Origin: an uncultured Cohaesibacter sp.
GTDB taxonomy: Bacteria; Pseudomonadota; Alphaproteobacteria; Rhizobiales; Cohaesibacteraceae
DNA: 64,000 bases
Assembly: GCF_963662805.1 (NCBI RefSeq)
Contig: NZ_OY759873.1
Coordinates: 1-64,000 of the forward strand
Reading direction: 5' to 3'
The notes beneath the pieces are model-generated. The model searched no databases. It worked only from the letters and a program-made list of their open reading frames with translations, and had not been told where the DNA came from. Positions 9,003 through 17,642 of this stretch are shown here, in pieces (the stretch's first letter is position 1; every line of letters begins with the position of its first letter). Made by a program: the position numbers and the translations under genes.

Positions 9003-10040
9003 CTACTGTTCAAGAAGAGCCTTGCGAAGAGCGTCTCCCTTTGCAGAATAGACATCTATATTGTCCTTGGTGATCAGGGCCTGCGGTGTCGCGATAACGC
9101 GAGGCAGATCGTCACCATTGACAAGGCGCAGCGCAACTTCCATGGCGATCTCGCCGGTCAGGACAGGGAAGCTATCGATGGTACCGGTCAGTTCTCCCGC
9201 ACGGATGGAAGCATAGGCATCAGAAATCCCATCCGTTCCAATAACCGCAACCTGATCCAGCTTGCCCATAGACTTGACGGCTTCGACCACGCCGAGCGCC
9301 ATGCCATCATTGTTGGCATAAAAGCCTTTCAGGTCAGGATGCTGTTGAAGGATCGTGGATGCCGCGTTGAATGCCTGTTCGCGGCTCCAGTTGGCAGGAA
9401 CGGAAGCAACGATTTCTAGCCTTCCGTCTGCGTTGATGGTCTCAGAGAAACCTGCTGTGCGCTGACCGGCGGCAAACACGCCGGGCTGTCCTTCGATCAC
9501 AGCAACCTTGCCACCTTCTGGATATTTATTGATCATCCAGTTGGCGGCACGGACGCCATTGTCCTTCTGCACGTTGCCAACATAATGAGCGACCTGGGGA
9601 ATGACAGCGTCATTGACGTTGACCACCGGGATGCCTTTTGCCGTTGCTGCTTCAAGGGCTGGCTGCAGGTTGACGTCTGTCTGTGGCGAGAAAAGCAAAG
9701 CGTCATATCCCTGAGTGATCAGGTTTTCAGCCATAGCCAGCTGCCCGAGCTGATCACCTTCGTCCTGAGCGGCCTGATAGACGACGTCGACGTTATATCT
9801 ATCCGCGAAGGCCTTGTATCCTTCGCCAAGTGAGCGCCAGTACTCATTGATCAGGGTCTTTGAAACACCGCCGACCTTTGTGCCTCCAGCCGGTGCTTTG
9901 AAAGGGCCAAATTCGGCTTCCAGCTGCGACCAGTCCATGCGATCTGGCTCAGTATCCGAATTGAGCGGTGCGAGTTGTTGTGCATGTGCTGCGGAAACCC
10001 CCAAAGCTGCAGCAAACAGGCAAGTTGCAATATACTTCAT
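9003..10040 (-). CDS. Periplasmic sugar-binding protein of the RbsB type
   Basis: A 345-residue binding protein that should capture the sugar in the periplasm and deliver it to the adjacent CUT2 transporter. It begins with a Sec signal peptide (M-K-Y-I-A-T-C-L-F-A-A-A-L-G-V-S-A-A-H-A, cut near residue 20) and carries the periplasmic-binding type I fold, with the G-Y-D-A-L-L-F-S-P, N-D-A-V-I and A-N-N-D-G-M-A-L-G segments typical of RbsB relatives. The ATG at 10040 has a near-perfect AGGAGGAG site seven bases upstream and starts the signal peptide, so longer in-frame versions are rejected. The gene lies 48 bases after the isomerase gene and is probably the most highly expressed member of the operon. 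Confidence 0.9.
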   Translation of the reverse strand: MKYIATCLFAAALGVSAAHAQQLAPLNSDTEPDRMDWSQLEAEFGPFKAPAGGTKVGGVSKTLINEYWRSLGEGYKAFADRYNVDVVYQAAQDEGDQLGQLAMAENLITQGYDALLFSPQTDVNLQPALEAATAKGIPVVNVNDAVIPQVAHYVGNVQKDNGVRAANWMINKYPEGGKVAVIEGQPGVFAAGQRTAGFSETINADGRLEIVASVPANWSREQAFNAASTILQQHPDLKGFYANNDGMALGVVEAVKSMGKLDQVAVIGTDGISDAYASIRAGELTGTIDSFPVLTGEIAMEVALRLVNGDDLPRVIATPQALITKDNIDVYSAKGDALRKALLEQ

Positions 10041-10088
10041 AACTTCTCCTCCTAGATGAAGTAACAACCACGTTGGATTCTGTCGTGG

Positions 10089-11075
10089 TTAACAGATAGC
10101 CCCCAAAAGGGCAGAATTCACAATTCCCATGCCTGAAACTGCATCCTGCTGCAGAAGCGCTCCGCTCAATTTATCGTCTCCTTCGAGCGTTGCACATGCA
10201 GCAAGCAATCTCTCGCATGTTTCGATATTCAGGGCGCACTCCGCCACAGGATCAAGTTGGGCTGTATCGGGAAATGTGTCGAAATAGATGGGGCCATCAA
10301 AACCGTTGCGGCGCATTTCGAGCATCAGCTCAAGGGTTGCGTGCGGATGGACAGAAGCAACCATCAAGCCATCATCACGCTTCCCGAAACCATCGTTAAG
10401 ATGAAGACCCAAGAGCCTGGAGTTGCGGTGAATGAGTGATGCGGCATATGCCGGTTGTTCACTGGCATAAAGGGAATGGGCAAAATCGATGGTAACGCCC
10501 GTATTAGCCCTGTTCACATCCTTGAGCATGAGCAAGGTGGTCGCTGCGTCCGGCAACATTGAAAAGCCGCGAGGATCATCCGGCTTGTATTCTATGGAAA
10601 TGTCACAGTCCGGATCATGGTCTGCCACCTCGATGAGGCCTTCGACCATGTAGTTCCAGGCATCCGCATAGTCGAGTTGGAAGTTGCTCTCAAAACCGTC
10701 CTGTCCTGGCCAAATCGTCATTAGGTTGGTGCCCAGCTCACGACAGGCGTCGATCCCCCGTTTTGTGAGATCGATGGCAGCTCTCCTCACGGAATTATCT
10801 GGATTTGTGAACGCTCCGGCACGAAACTCAGGCAAGGAGTAATAGCGCATCGCCAATCCGCTCAACACAATGCCGGTTTCATCCAGAGCTGAACGGATCT
10901 GGTCTTTCTGGCCTTCAATGTGATCCGGATAGTTCAGGTCGATATCTGTCAGGCCTTCGACTTGAGAAGCGCGCAAAATAAGGTCTCTAGGAGAAGGCTT
11001 TCCATGATTTTCACCCCAGCAAAGCTGAGGTGCTGACGCAAATGAGTTAAGTCTAGTTGCATACCGCGTTGCCAT
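10089..11075 (-). CDS. TIM-barrel sugar (phosphate) isomerase/epimerase
   Basis: A 328-residue protein of the xylose-isomerase-like TIM-barrel superfamily. Acidic and histidine residues expected to hold a divalent metal are visible in I-E-Y-K-P, I-D-F-A-H-S, H-L-N-D-G and F-D-T-F-P-D. It probably isomerises or epimerises the imported sugar before phosphorylation by the kinase at the end of the operon, but the substrate cannot be read from sequence; rhamnose, allulose and related sugars are all handled by this superfamily. The ATG at 11075 follows a GGAGAGG site; an in-frame TTG four codons upstream is less likely. It is the first gene of the operon, directly below the AT-rich promoter region. 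Confidence 0.78.
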   Translation of the reverse strand: MATRYATRLNSFASAPQLCWGENHGKPSPRDLILRASQVEGLTDIDLNYPDHIEGQKDQIRSALDETGIVLSGLAMRYYSLPEFRAGAFTNPDNSVRRAAIDLTKRGIDACRELGTNLMTIWPGQDGFESNFQLDYADAWNYMVEGLIEVADHDPDCDISIEYKPDDPRGFSMLPDAATTLLMLKDVNRANTGVTIDFAHSLYASEQPAYAASLIHRNSRLLGLHLNDGFGKRDDGLMVASVHPHATLELMLEMRRNGFDGPIYFDTFPDTAQLDPVAECALNIETCERLLAACATLEGDDKLSGALLQQDAVSGMGIVNSALLGAIC

Positions 11076-11142
11076 GAGCCTCTCCAAATTTGCTACTTGT
11101 TGTTCATTGAAAGCGAGTGATCGCCATCTTGATAATTCACAA

Positions 11143-11161
11143 TTTACAATATTTTTGTAAA
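11143..11161. promoter_or_regulatory. Candidate operator of the sugar operon (7-5-7 inverted repeat)
   Basis: TTTACAA at 11143-11149 and TTGTAAA at 11155-11161 form a perfect inverted repeat around a 5-base AT spacer, 68 bases upstream of the first operon gene, in the most AT-rich part of the region. RpiR-family proteins bind such symmetric sites, so it is a plausible target for the operon's own regulator (inference). Confidence 0.5.
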
Positions 11162-12165
11162 ATGTAAATACGAAAATATCCGTAAAATAGCAAACTCCCC
11201 TGAAAGAGCAGGTGCGTTCTGTTATGATGTTGAGGAAGTTTGTGAATTTTAAGCTGATTTCGGATCAGGCCTTGCTTTGGTATTCGTTACAAAGCAAGCG
11301 GAGCCAATGAAAACCGAAGATTTTCGCCGACAAACCGGATCAGGATCATGCGTCTTTGTATGTCGCCTCTAGCGCGACAAGTTACCATCGTCTCTTTTAG
11401 GGTTTCGCAGACGAAACCTGCCAAGCCCCTCCCGACCTTATTCCTGTCGCTCGTTCCAACAGCAGCGAACTACCGGAAGCCGCCGAATGAGCCGTAATGG
11501 CCAGGACGGGCTTTGATACCCCTCGAATGGCCGCTTTTGCTCATGACGCCTGCGATCTCGCACATGTACTAAATGTCAGCAATCCGCCCGAACGTCTATT
11601 CCACCTCAATTGTGCAGCGGAATTTTAGAGCCTCGATGATCTGTCCCAATCACAAAGCATACGCGTGCTTCAACTTTAGGCTTACCCAGCAAAATAAACT
11701 CAACGCTGAACGATCCCCGTCCTAGTATTCAAAACATAGTATTGGTGGCGAACAACAGCCTTGGCATCACTATGGTAAAGTTCTAACCAACAGAAAATTT
11801 GGTTGGATTGAGATGATTCAAGCCAGACGGTTCATTCCACCGAGGTATAACAAGCTCTCAGCTTCAAACCCCGCGCACGTCACCTGTCAAATGGGGCTCA
11901 TTGAATTGATGAACGATTTCTCCCTAGTGATACCTAGAAGCCACGTATTTCACTCACAGCTCGTTGCGGATAGTGTGAAATTGTCTCCAATTCGGTCTCA
12001 TTGCGCGAAAACAGACTGCAAAACGGGGGAAGCTGCTTTTGCCCTTGGAAAAACAATTACTCGCAATAGCGCAGAGATTCAGCAGTTTTGTAGGGGGGCA
12101 AAAAGGGGGAAAGGGATTACACAATTCCAGAAAATACAATATTTTCAATCACTTAAAAGGGGAAA
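11162..12165. other. About 1 kb without a recognisable gene between sugar operon and tRNA-Ser
   Basis: Apart from AT-rich promoter sequence near 11162-11200 I see no convincing gene. Open frames are short, frequently stopped on both strands and match no family I recognise; the longest one runs into the tRNA and is an artefact. A small inverted repeat (AACCAA / TTGGTT, near 11785-11803) is present. The stretch lies on the 3' side of a tRNA gene, where integrative elements usually insert, so it could be a decayed remnant, but no repeat of the tRNA end was seen. Confidence 0.4.
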
Positions 12166-12255
12166 TGGCGGAGAGACAGGGATTCGAACCCTGGAGACGG
12201 TTACCCGCCTACACGCGTTCCAGGCGTGCGCCTTCGACCACTCGGCCACCTCTCC
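12166..12255 (-). tRNA. tRNA-Ser (anticodon GGA)
   Basis: Read on the minus strand the 90-base sequence starts GGAGAGGTGGCCGAGTGG, has an anticodon stem with loop C-T-G-G-A-A-C (anticodon GGA), a long class II variable arm, the T-loop GGTTCGAATCC and an encoded CCA end. The long variable arm and G-G-A anticodon identify it as the serine tRNA reading UCC/UCU. Confidence 0.95.
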
Positions 12256-12716
12256 GTACCAAAACGTGGGCGCACTATAGCCAAAAAATAAGCGAACGCA
12301 AGCCACTAAACCGCGACTGTTGACAGATTGTCATCTAATTTCAACAAAGCATGGAAAAGACGCCGATGAATGGGGCGTCGAGCCACGTTAGTGTCGGATT
12401 TTTCACGCTTTTTGCAACATGTGCAATCGTTGGAACAGGCCGGATAACGCTCACCCCGTGCCTTGGCTGAGGATCGGAGAGGCCCCGCACTCGCGAAGCC
12501 CACACCGGTTTTTGAACAAGGGTGATCCCATGCATTCGATTTCCGGGCTACACTCTGCCCTATCATCGGGATTCCTGCCTGAAAAACACGCACCGAAATA
12601 TCGGTTTGAGAGGCTTGCAGGAATTCGGCGAAGGCTGTTGTCTCAGAGTCATAAACGGCTTATGAGAATGACAGGGGTGTTCTGATCCGGCGTGTCATAG
12701 CAAAAGGTGGGGTCTT
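12256..12716. other. Intergenic stretch upstream of the small membrane protein
   Basis: About 460 bases with no convincing gene. The last bases (AGGTGGGG before the ATG at 12717) form the ribosome-binding site of the next gene. No clear promoter, repeat or RNA gene could be made out. Confidence 0.35.
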
Positions 12717-13037
12717 ATGCGTTTTATCCGGTTTATCTTTACCATGGTCGGGTTGTGGACCTGTGCACTTGCGTTGCTGGCACTTGTGCTGGACGGCGTT
12801 CGGTCCATCGCTGCCAACGAGGTGGTGATGAAATCCCTCGGCGCCACATGGTTCGAGATTGACAACGCCAGCCTCAATCTTGCGCAGGCTGTGATCCAGC
12901 GCAACGTGCATCCTTTCCTGTGGGATCCGGTGATGCAGTGGATCCTGATGATGCCAGCCTGGCTAGTTGCGGCCCTCGTCGGGCTGTTCTTCATCTGGCT
13001 TGGCCGCAAGCGTCGCCCAAAAGTGATCCGGGTGTGA
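12717..13037 (+). CDS. Small inner-membrane protein, two predicted transmembrane helices
   Basis: A 106-residue protein of unknown function. Hydrophobic helices are visible at about 4-26 and 78-98, with a short amphipathic middle and a basic C-terminal tail (G-R-K-R-R-P-K), which suggests the tail faces the cytoplasm. Similar short proteins are found in many Rhizobiales and are sometimes labelled PetM-like, a name I would not trust here. AGGTGGGG lies a few bases ahead of the ATG. It is followed 87 bases later by msrA on the same strand, and the two may share a transcript. Confidence 0.6.
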   Translation: MRFIRFIFTMVGLWTCALALLALVLDGVRSIAANEVVMKSLGATWFEIDNASLNLAQAVIQRNVHPFLWDPVMQWILMMPAWLVAALVGLFFIWLGRKRRPKVIRV

Positions 13038-13124
13038 CTGGCCTTGCGCGCCCTCACACGTTAGGCTGATCGCTCCCCATTGCCTGTGCAATGATGGCCC
13101 TGTTTCATGGCAAAGGACGCAATC

Positions 13125-13772
13125 ATGTTCGGATTTTCGCGCAAGACGCTTGCAATGCCAACGGTAGAGACTGCCCTGCTCGGTCGTTCCTCGCCCATCC
13201 CGACAGCAGAGACACATTTTGTGCTCGGCACGCCGCTTCATGGCCCGTTCCCTGAGGATCATGAGGTTGCGCTGATCGGGCTGGGGTGCTTCTGGGGAGC
13301 GGAGCGCCTGTTCTGGCAGATGGATGGGGTCCATGTCACCGCCGTTGGATACTCCGGTGGCATCACGCCCAATCCGACCTATGAGGAAGTCTGCTCGGGA
13401 GGCACCGGCCATACCGAAGCCGTTCTGGTGGTCTTTGACCCTGAAGTTCTAAGCTACGAGGCTCTGCTTGCCCGTTTCTGGGAAGCCCATGACCCGACAC
13501 AGGGCATGCGGCAAGGCAATGACATCGGCACGCAATATCGATCTGCGATCAATACCTTTGATGAAGCACAGGCTGATATCGCCCGCGCATCAAGGGCGCG
13601 TTATGAAGCGCAGCTGAAGAGCAAAGGGTTCGGCGCCATCACCAGCGAGATCGCAGAGGCAGGCCCCTTCTATTATGCCGAGGACTATCACCAGCAATAT
13701 CTGGCGAAGAACCCCAATGGCTATTGCGGCATTGGTGGGACGGGTGTCACCTGCCCGATCCCTGCCAATTGA
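13125..13772 (+). CDS. msrA: Peptide-methionine (S)-S-oxide reductase MsrA
   Basis: A 215-residue enzyme that reduces the S-epimer of methionine sulfoxide in oxidised proteins. The catalytic motif G-C-F-W-G-A-E-R holds the nucleophilic Cys, and the downstream features G-Y-S-G-G, G-H-T-E-A-V and the D-P-T-Q family segment are all present. Extra cysteines near the C terminus (G-Y-C-G-I-G-G-T-G-V-T-C) are placed like the recycling cysteines of longer MsrA proteins. The ATG at 13125 has AAAGGA eight bases upstream, better than the in-frame ATG at 13107. No signal peptide, so cytoplasmic. It converges on mepA with only 15 bases between stops. Confidence 0.93.
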   Translation: MFGFSRKTLAMPTVETALLGRSSPIPTAETHFVLGTPLHGPFPEDHEVALIGLGCFWGAERLFWQMDGVHVTAVGYSGGITPNPTYEEVCSGGTGHTEAVLVVFDPEVLSYEALLARFWEAHDPTQGMRQGNDIGTQYRSAINTFDEAQADIARASRARYEAQLKSKGFGAITSEIAEAGPFYYAEDYHQQYLAKNPNGYCGIGGTGVTCPIPAN

Positions 13773-13787
13773 TCTCCCAAAGCCGGA

Positions 13788-14837
13788 CTATTGCTGGAGC
13801 GGACGTGGTTTGGGCAAAGCCGTGACAGCGTCGGCCGGGGTCGGACTGTAGCGAGCACCGGCGACCTGAAGAGGCTCTGCATTGAGCACAGCGGTGCAGG
13901 CCTGAGGCAGATCGGCCAAGGTCACCTGACGTTTCTTCTTCGGCTTCTTGTTGGGGTCTTTCTTGACCGGCTTTGCCGGCTTCCATGGTTCATCGGACAG
14001 CCACCAGGCCAGCTCCTTGCCACAGCCGTCACCGGCAGGAGGAGGCGCCTGATTGACACAGCCCGGACTACCTGGGGGACAGCTCATCCGCACATGGAAA
14101 TGATAATGGTGTCCGTACCATGGTCGAACCTGACGCAACCAGTCGCTGTCAGAGCCTGCCATATCGCACAGTGCCTTCTTGATGCCGGGATGGACGAAAA
14201 TGCGGGCTACGCCGGGTGTCGAAGCGGCGCGCTTGATGAGGCGGAAATGGGCGTCAGTGAACTTGGTGCGATCAACGGTGCGGGTTCCGTTCTTCAGCAT
14301 GGAAATGGCGGAGACCTCTTCCCGTTCGGCCTTGGAGAAGCGCTTGGCAGGCATCGGGCGCAGCCAGATGTCGGCATCAAGTCCGATCTGGTGGGAGGCA
14401 TGGCCGGTGATCATCGGCCCGCCACGTGGCTGGGCGATGTCTCCGATCAGCAGACCGTTCCAGCCATCATAGGCTCTGGCGTCCATCGCCAGCTTTTCAA
14501 GGAAGGCGATCAGCACCGGGTGGCCCCAGTTGCGATTGCGCGACAGGCGCATCGCCTGCCAGGCCGGACCGTCGATTTCCAATGCGCGGCCACCGGCAAG
14601 ACAGCCCTTGGCGTAGGAGCCGATAGACCGGGTCTCGAGATTGGCGGGCGCGGCCTTGCTGCCGAACAATTGCTTGGCTGGGGTTTGGGCACTGGCCTCA
14701 GGGATGGCGAGGCCAAACAGCAGCGACGCGCCGATCATGACGAGTCCTGCCACGGCTCCCCTGTTCCGGCGAGGCTCTCTCTCTCTCTGCCCCGATCCAT
14801 CGCTTGCCTTTGCTCTTGCTGGTATCAGAGCCGACAT
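13788..14837 (-). CDS. mepA: Penicillin-insensitive murein endopeptidase MepA
   Basis: A 349-residue zinc endopeptidase (peptidase family M74) that cuts D-alanyl-diaminopimelate cross-links in peptidoglycan, active in the periplasm. The zinc-binding marks H-x3-G-x-D (S-H-Q-I-G-L-D-A-D-I-W) and the H-H-Y-H-F-H-V-R segment are intact, as is the N-W-G-H-P entry. A hydrophobic stretch (A-G-L-V-M-I-G-A-S-L-L-F-G-L-A) followed by an A-S-A-Q cut site acts as the export signal, preceded by an unusually long basic leader. The start at 14837 has a GGAGA site nine bases upstream; an in-frame extension to 14945 is less likely. The lysine/proline-rich tail (about 295-320) is not usual for E. coli MepA. 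Confidence 0.88.
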   Translation of the reverse strand: MSALIPARAKASDGSGQREREPRRNRGAVAGLVMIGASLLFGLAIPEASAQTPAKQLFGSKAAPANLETRSIGSYAKGCLAGGRALEIDGPAWQAMRLSRNRNWGHPVLIAFLEKLAMDARAYDGWNGLLIGDIAQPRGGPMITGHASHQIGLDADIWLRPMPAKRFSKAEREEVSAISMLKNGTRTVDRTKFTDAHFRLIKRAASTPGVARIFVHPGIKKALCDMAGSDSDWLRQVRPWYGHHYHFHVRMSCPPGSPGCVNQAPPPAGDGCGKELAWWLSDEPWKPAKPVKKDPNKKPKKKRQVTLADLPQACTAVLNAEPLQVAGARYSPTPADAVTALPKPRPLQQ

Positions 14838-15007
14838 GAAGCTGTCTCCATTTGTCCCGTTATGCCGGCCACTGGCTGAAAGCACGAGATGGCGAATGCG
14901 TCGCATTGCCCGTGCTTGCTCATCCCGGTGGGAATGGGTAACCATTGACCTACAGTCTGATGTCCTTACGAATCACCGTTAGAATACTCGCACAGTTTGG
15001 GGCAAAA

Positions 15008-15583
15008 ATGCGTCTCTTTCCCGCTTTCCTGATCATTGCTCCCCTGCTCACGGGCTGTGCCAGCCTGACTCAGGAAGAATGTGCGACCGGTGACTGGAGC
15101 AATATCGGGCTGGCCGATGCCACTCAGGGACATGCCCAAAGCCGTCTTGCAGATCACCAGAAAGCCTGCAAACGCTATGGCATCGAGCCGGATGAAGCCA
15201 AGTATCTTGAGGGATATCGGACGGGGCTTGCGCATTATTGCACGCCGACAAGCGGCTTCAAGGCTGGGCGCGACGGATATAGCTATCAGAATGTCTGCCC
15301 GGCCGCGACCGAACCTGAATTCATGCGAGGCTACCTTCGGGGCAAGGTGCTGCACGACATAGAGACCCAGATCATCGAGGTCGAGTCACGCTATCGGCAT
15401 CTGGATCGGGAGATTGACACTGCGCGCAAGGCAGAAGACGACAAGGAACGCCGCAAGACACTGCAACGCCTTCGGGACGAGCGGCGCCGGCTTGAGCGGG
15501 AACGGCAGCGACTGGCCGAGGAACGGGATCGTGCTCTCCTGGAGGCTGATTTGTTCCTGCAGGAGATCAATCCGGACATCTGA
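15008..15583 (+). CDS. DUF2799-type lipoprotein
   Basis: A 191-residue protein with a lipoprotein signal (M-R-L-F-P-A-F-L-I-I-A-P-L-L-T-G-C, lipobox Cys17), so it is likely anchored to a membrane on the periplasmic side. After the lipobox comes a DUF2799-like domain with the W-x-x-I-G-x-x-D and G-Y-x-x-G segments. The C-terminal third (about 125-185) is a strongly charged arginine/glutamate-rich helix, probably coiled coil. The function of the family is unknown. The start was chosen because it begins the signal peptide directly. It converges on lepA, separated by lepA's terminator. Confidence 0.75.
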   Translation: MRLFPAFLIIAPLLTGCASLTQEECATGDWSNIGLADATQGHAQSRLADHQKACKRYGIEPDEAKYLEGYRTGLAHYCTPTSGFKAGRDGYSYQNVCPAATEPEFMRGYLRGKVLHDIETQIIEVESRYRHLDREIDTARKAEDDKERRKTLQRLRDERRRLERERQRLAEERDRALLEADLFLQEINPDI

Positions 15584-15629
15584 GCCTAACGGGGACGGGA
15601 GCCGCACCGGTTCTATCATCGGGACAGGC

Positions 15630-15656
15630 AAAAAAAGCCCCGCATGAAGCGGGGCT
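15630..15656 (-). terminator. Rho-independent terminator of lepA
   Basis: An 8-bp stem AGCCCCGC / GCGGGGCT (15636-15643 and 15649-15656) with a 5-base loop, followed on the minus strand by a run of T (A run 15630-15636 on the plus strand), 17 bases after the lepA stop. Confidence 0.85.
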
Positions 15657-15672
15657 GATGCTACTGTCTCTA

Positions 15673-17478
15673 TCAGCTGTCCATCTTGAGGGCGGCGATG
15701 AAAGCCTCTTGCGGGATTTCCACCTTGCCGAACTGGCGCATCTTCTTCTTGCCCGCCTTCTGTTTTTCCAAAAGCTTGCGCTTTCGTGTGGCGTCGCCGC
15801 CGTAACATTTGGCGGTCACGTCCTTACGCATGGCGGAGATGGTCTCGCGGGCGATCACCCGGCCACCGATGGCGGCCTGAATGGGGATCTTGAACATGTG
15901 GCGCGGGATGAGGTCTTTCAGCTTCTCGCACATGGAGCGTCCGCGCATCTCGGCCTGAGAGCGGTGCACCAGAATGGAGAGCGCATCCACCGGCTCATCA
16001 TTGACTAGGATGGACATCTTGACCAGATCGCCGGGGCGATAATCGGCAAGCTGATAGTCAAAGCTGGCGTAGCCCTTGGAGATCGACTTCAACCGATCAT
16101 AAAAATCGAACACCACCTCGTTAAGCGGCAGGTCATACTGCACCATGGCGCGGGAGCCGACATAGGAAAGGTCGGTCTGCACGCCGCGCCGCTCCTGACA
16201 GAGTTTGAGGATTGCACCGAGATATTCATCTGGTGTCATGATGTTGGCCTTGATCCATGGTTCGCGAATTTCGCGGATCTTGACCACATCGGGCATGTCG
16301 GCCGGGTTGTGCAGCGAGATTTCTTCGTTGTTGGTCAACTCCAACTCATAGACCACGCTCGGAGCAGTGGCGATGAGATCGAGGTCGAACTCGCGGCTGA
16401 GACGCTCCTGAATGATCTCCAGATGCAACAGACCCAGGAAGCCACAGCGGAAGCCGAAGCCGAGGGCTGCGGAGGTTTCCATCTCGAAGGAGAAGCTGGC
16501 GTCATTGAGACGCAGCTTGCCCATGGCGCCTCGCAGGTCCTCGAAGTCGTTGGCATCGACCGGGAAGAGGCCACAGAAGACCACCGGTTGGGCCGGGCGG
16601 AAGCCGGGCAGCATGGTCTCGCACGGGCGCTTCACATTGGTGATGGTGTCCCCGACGCGGGTGTCGGCGACTTCCTTGATGGAGGCGATGAGAAAGCCGA
16701 CCTCGCCGGGGCCGAGTTCACTGACATCAGTCATCTTGGGCCGGAAAATGCCGACGCGATCCACATCGTAGGCCGCATTGGTGCCCATCATGCGAATGCG
16801 GTCACCGGCGCGCAGCCTGCCGTCCATGATGCGGACAATGACAACCACGCCGAGATAGGTGTCGTAATAGCTGTCCACCAGCATGGCCTTGAGCGGCGCA
16901 TCCGGGTCGCCTTCGGGCGCAGGCAGGCGGGTAACGATGGCTTCCAGCGTCTCCTTGATGCCGATGCCGGATTTGGCGCTGGCCTCGATGGCCTCAGAGG
17001 CGTCAATACCGATGACATCCTCAATCTGTTCGCGCACGCGCTCGGGTTCGGCTGCGGGCAGGTCGATCTTGTTGAGTATCGGGACGATCTCGTGGTCCTT
17101 GTCGATGGCCTGATAGACGTTGGCAAGGGTCTGCGCCTCGACGCCCTGACTGGCGTCCACGACGAGGAGCGAGCCTTCGCAGGCGGCGAGCGAGCGGCTC
17201 ACCTCATAGGCAAAGTCGACGTGACCGGGCGTATCCATCAGGTTGAGCGTGTAGGTCTCGCCATCGTCGGCCTCATATTTGAGAGAAACGGTCTGGGCCT
17301 TGATGGTAATGCCACGTTCCTGCTCGATCTCCATGCTATCGAGCACCTGTTCACGCATTTCACGTTCGCTCAAGCCACCGGTAAACTGAATGAGCCGGTC
17401 GGCGAGCGTGGATTTCCCATGATCAATGTGCGCGATGATGGAAAAGTTGCGGATCTTTTTCAAAGTCTGTCTGGTCAT
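15673..17478 (-). CDS. lepA: Elongation factor 4 (LepA)
   Basis: A 601-residue translational GTPase of normal length. It acts on stalled or mis-translocated ribosomes and back-translocates tRNAs, and associates with membrane under some conditions. The G1 motif A-H-I-D-H-G-K-S-T, G3 D-T-P-G-H and G4 N-K-I-D are intact, and the LepA-specific C-terminal domain (about 485-595, R-K-R-K-L-L-E-K-Q-K-x-G-K-K-K-M) is present. It stands alone on the minus strand with its own terminator immediately after the stop. Confidence 0.97.
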   Translation of the reverse strand: MTRQTLKKIRNFSIIAHIDHGKSTLADRLIQFTGGLSEREMREQVLDSMEIEQERGITIKAQTVSLKYEADDGETYTLNLMDTPGHVDFAYEVSRSLAACEGSLLVVDASQGVEAQTLANVYQAIDKDHEIVPILNKIDLPAAEPERVREQIEDVIGIDASEAIEASAKSGIGIKETLEAIVTRLPAPEGDPDAPLKAMLVDSYYDTYLGVVVIVRIMDGRLRAGDRIRMMGTNAAYDVDRVGIFRPKMTDVSELGPGEVGFLIASIKEVADTRVGDTITNVKRPCETMLPGFRPAQPVVFCGLFPVDANDFEDLRGAMGKLRLNDASFSFEMETSAALGFGFRCGFLGLLHLEIIQERLSREFDLDLIATAPSVVYELELTNNEEISLHNPADMPDVVKIREIREPWIKANIMTPDEYLGAILKLCQERRGVQTDLSYVGSRAMVQYDLPLNEVVFDFYDRLKSISKGYASFDYQLADYRPGDLVKMSILVNDEPVDALSILVHRSQAEMRGRSMCEKLKDLIPRHMFKIPIQAAIGGRVIARETISAMRKDVTAKCYGGDATRKRKLLEKQKAGKKKMRQFGKVEIPQEAFIAALKMDS

Positions 17479-17567
17479 GGATGCGCTTATACCCTCGGTC
17501 TCTCCAACAGAGAAGAGACTTTTTGATGCCTATCTCACGGCTTGCGTAAAATATCCAGCGCGAAAAT

Positions 17568-17596
17568 GAAAAACCCGACCTCAAAGGCCGGGTTTT
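17568..17596 (-). terminator. Rho-independent terminator of the TRAP binding-protein gene
   Basis: An 11-bp stem with one mismatch (AAACCCG... / ...CCGGGTTT) followed on the minus strand by TTTTT, about 45 bases after the stop of the gene at 17643-18749. Confidence 0.8.
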
Positions 17597-17642
17597 GTGT
17601 CCGTTGTCAGCCCGAAGGCCTACACTCTTGCCACTGAGGCAA

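Noticed and set aside
11813..12280. Open frame of 155 codons ending across tRNA-Ser with the wording G-E-T-G-I-R-T-L-E
   Set aside because: The end is the well-known false peptide from reading a serine tRNA gene in antisense; the rest matches nothing and lacks a ribosome site.
16309..17526. Long plus-strand open frame over lepA
   Set aside because: It is antisense to the highly conserved lepA gene and has no family motif or ribosome site.
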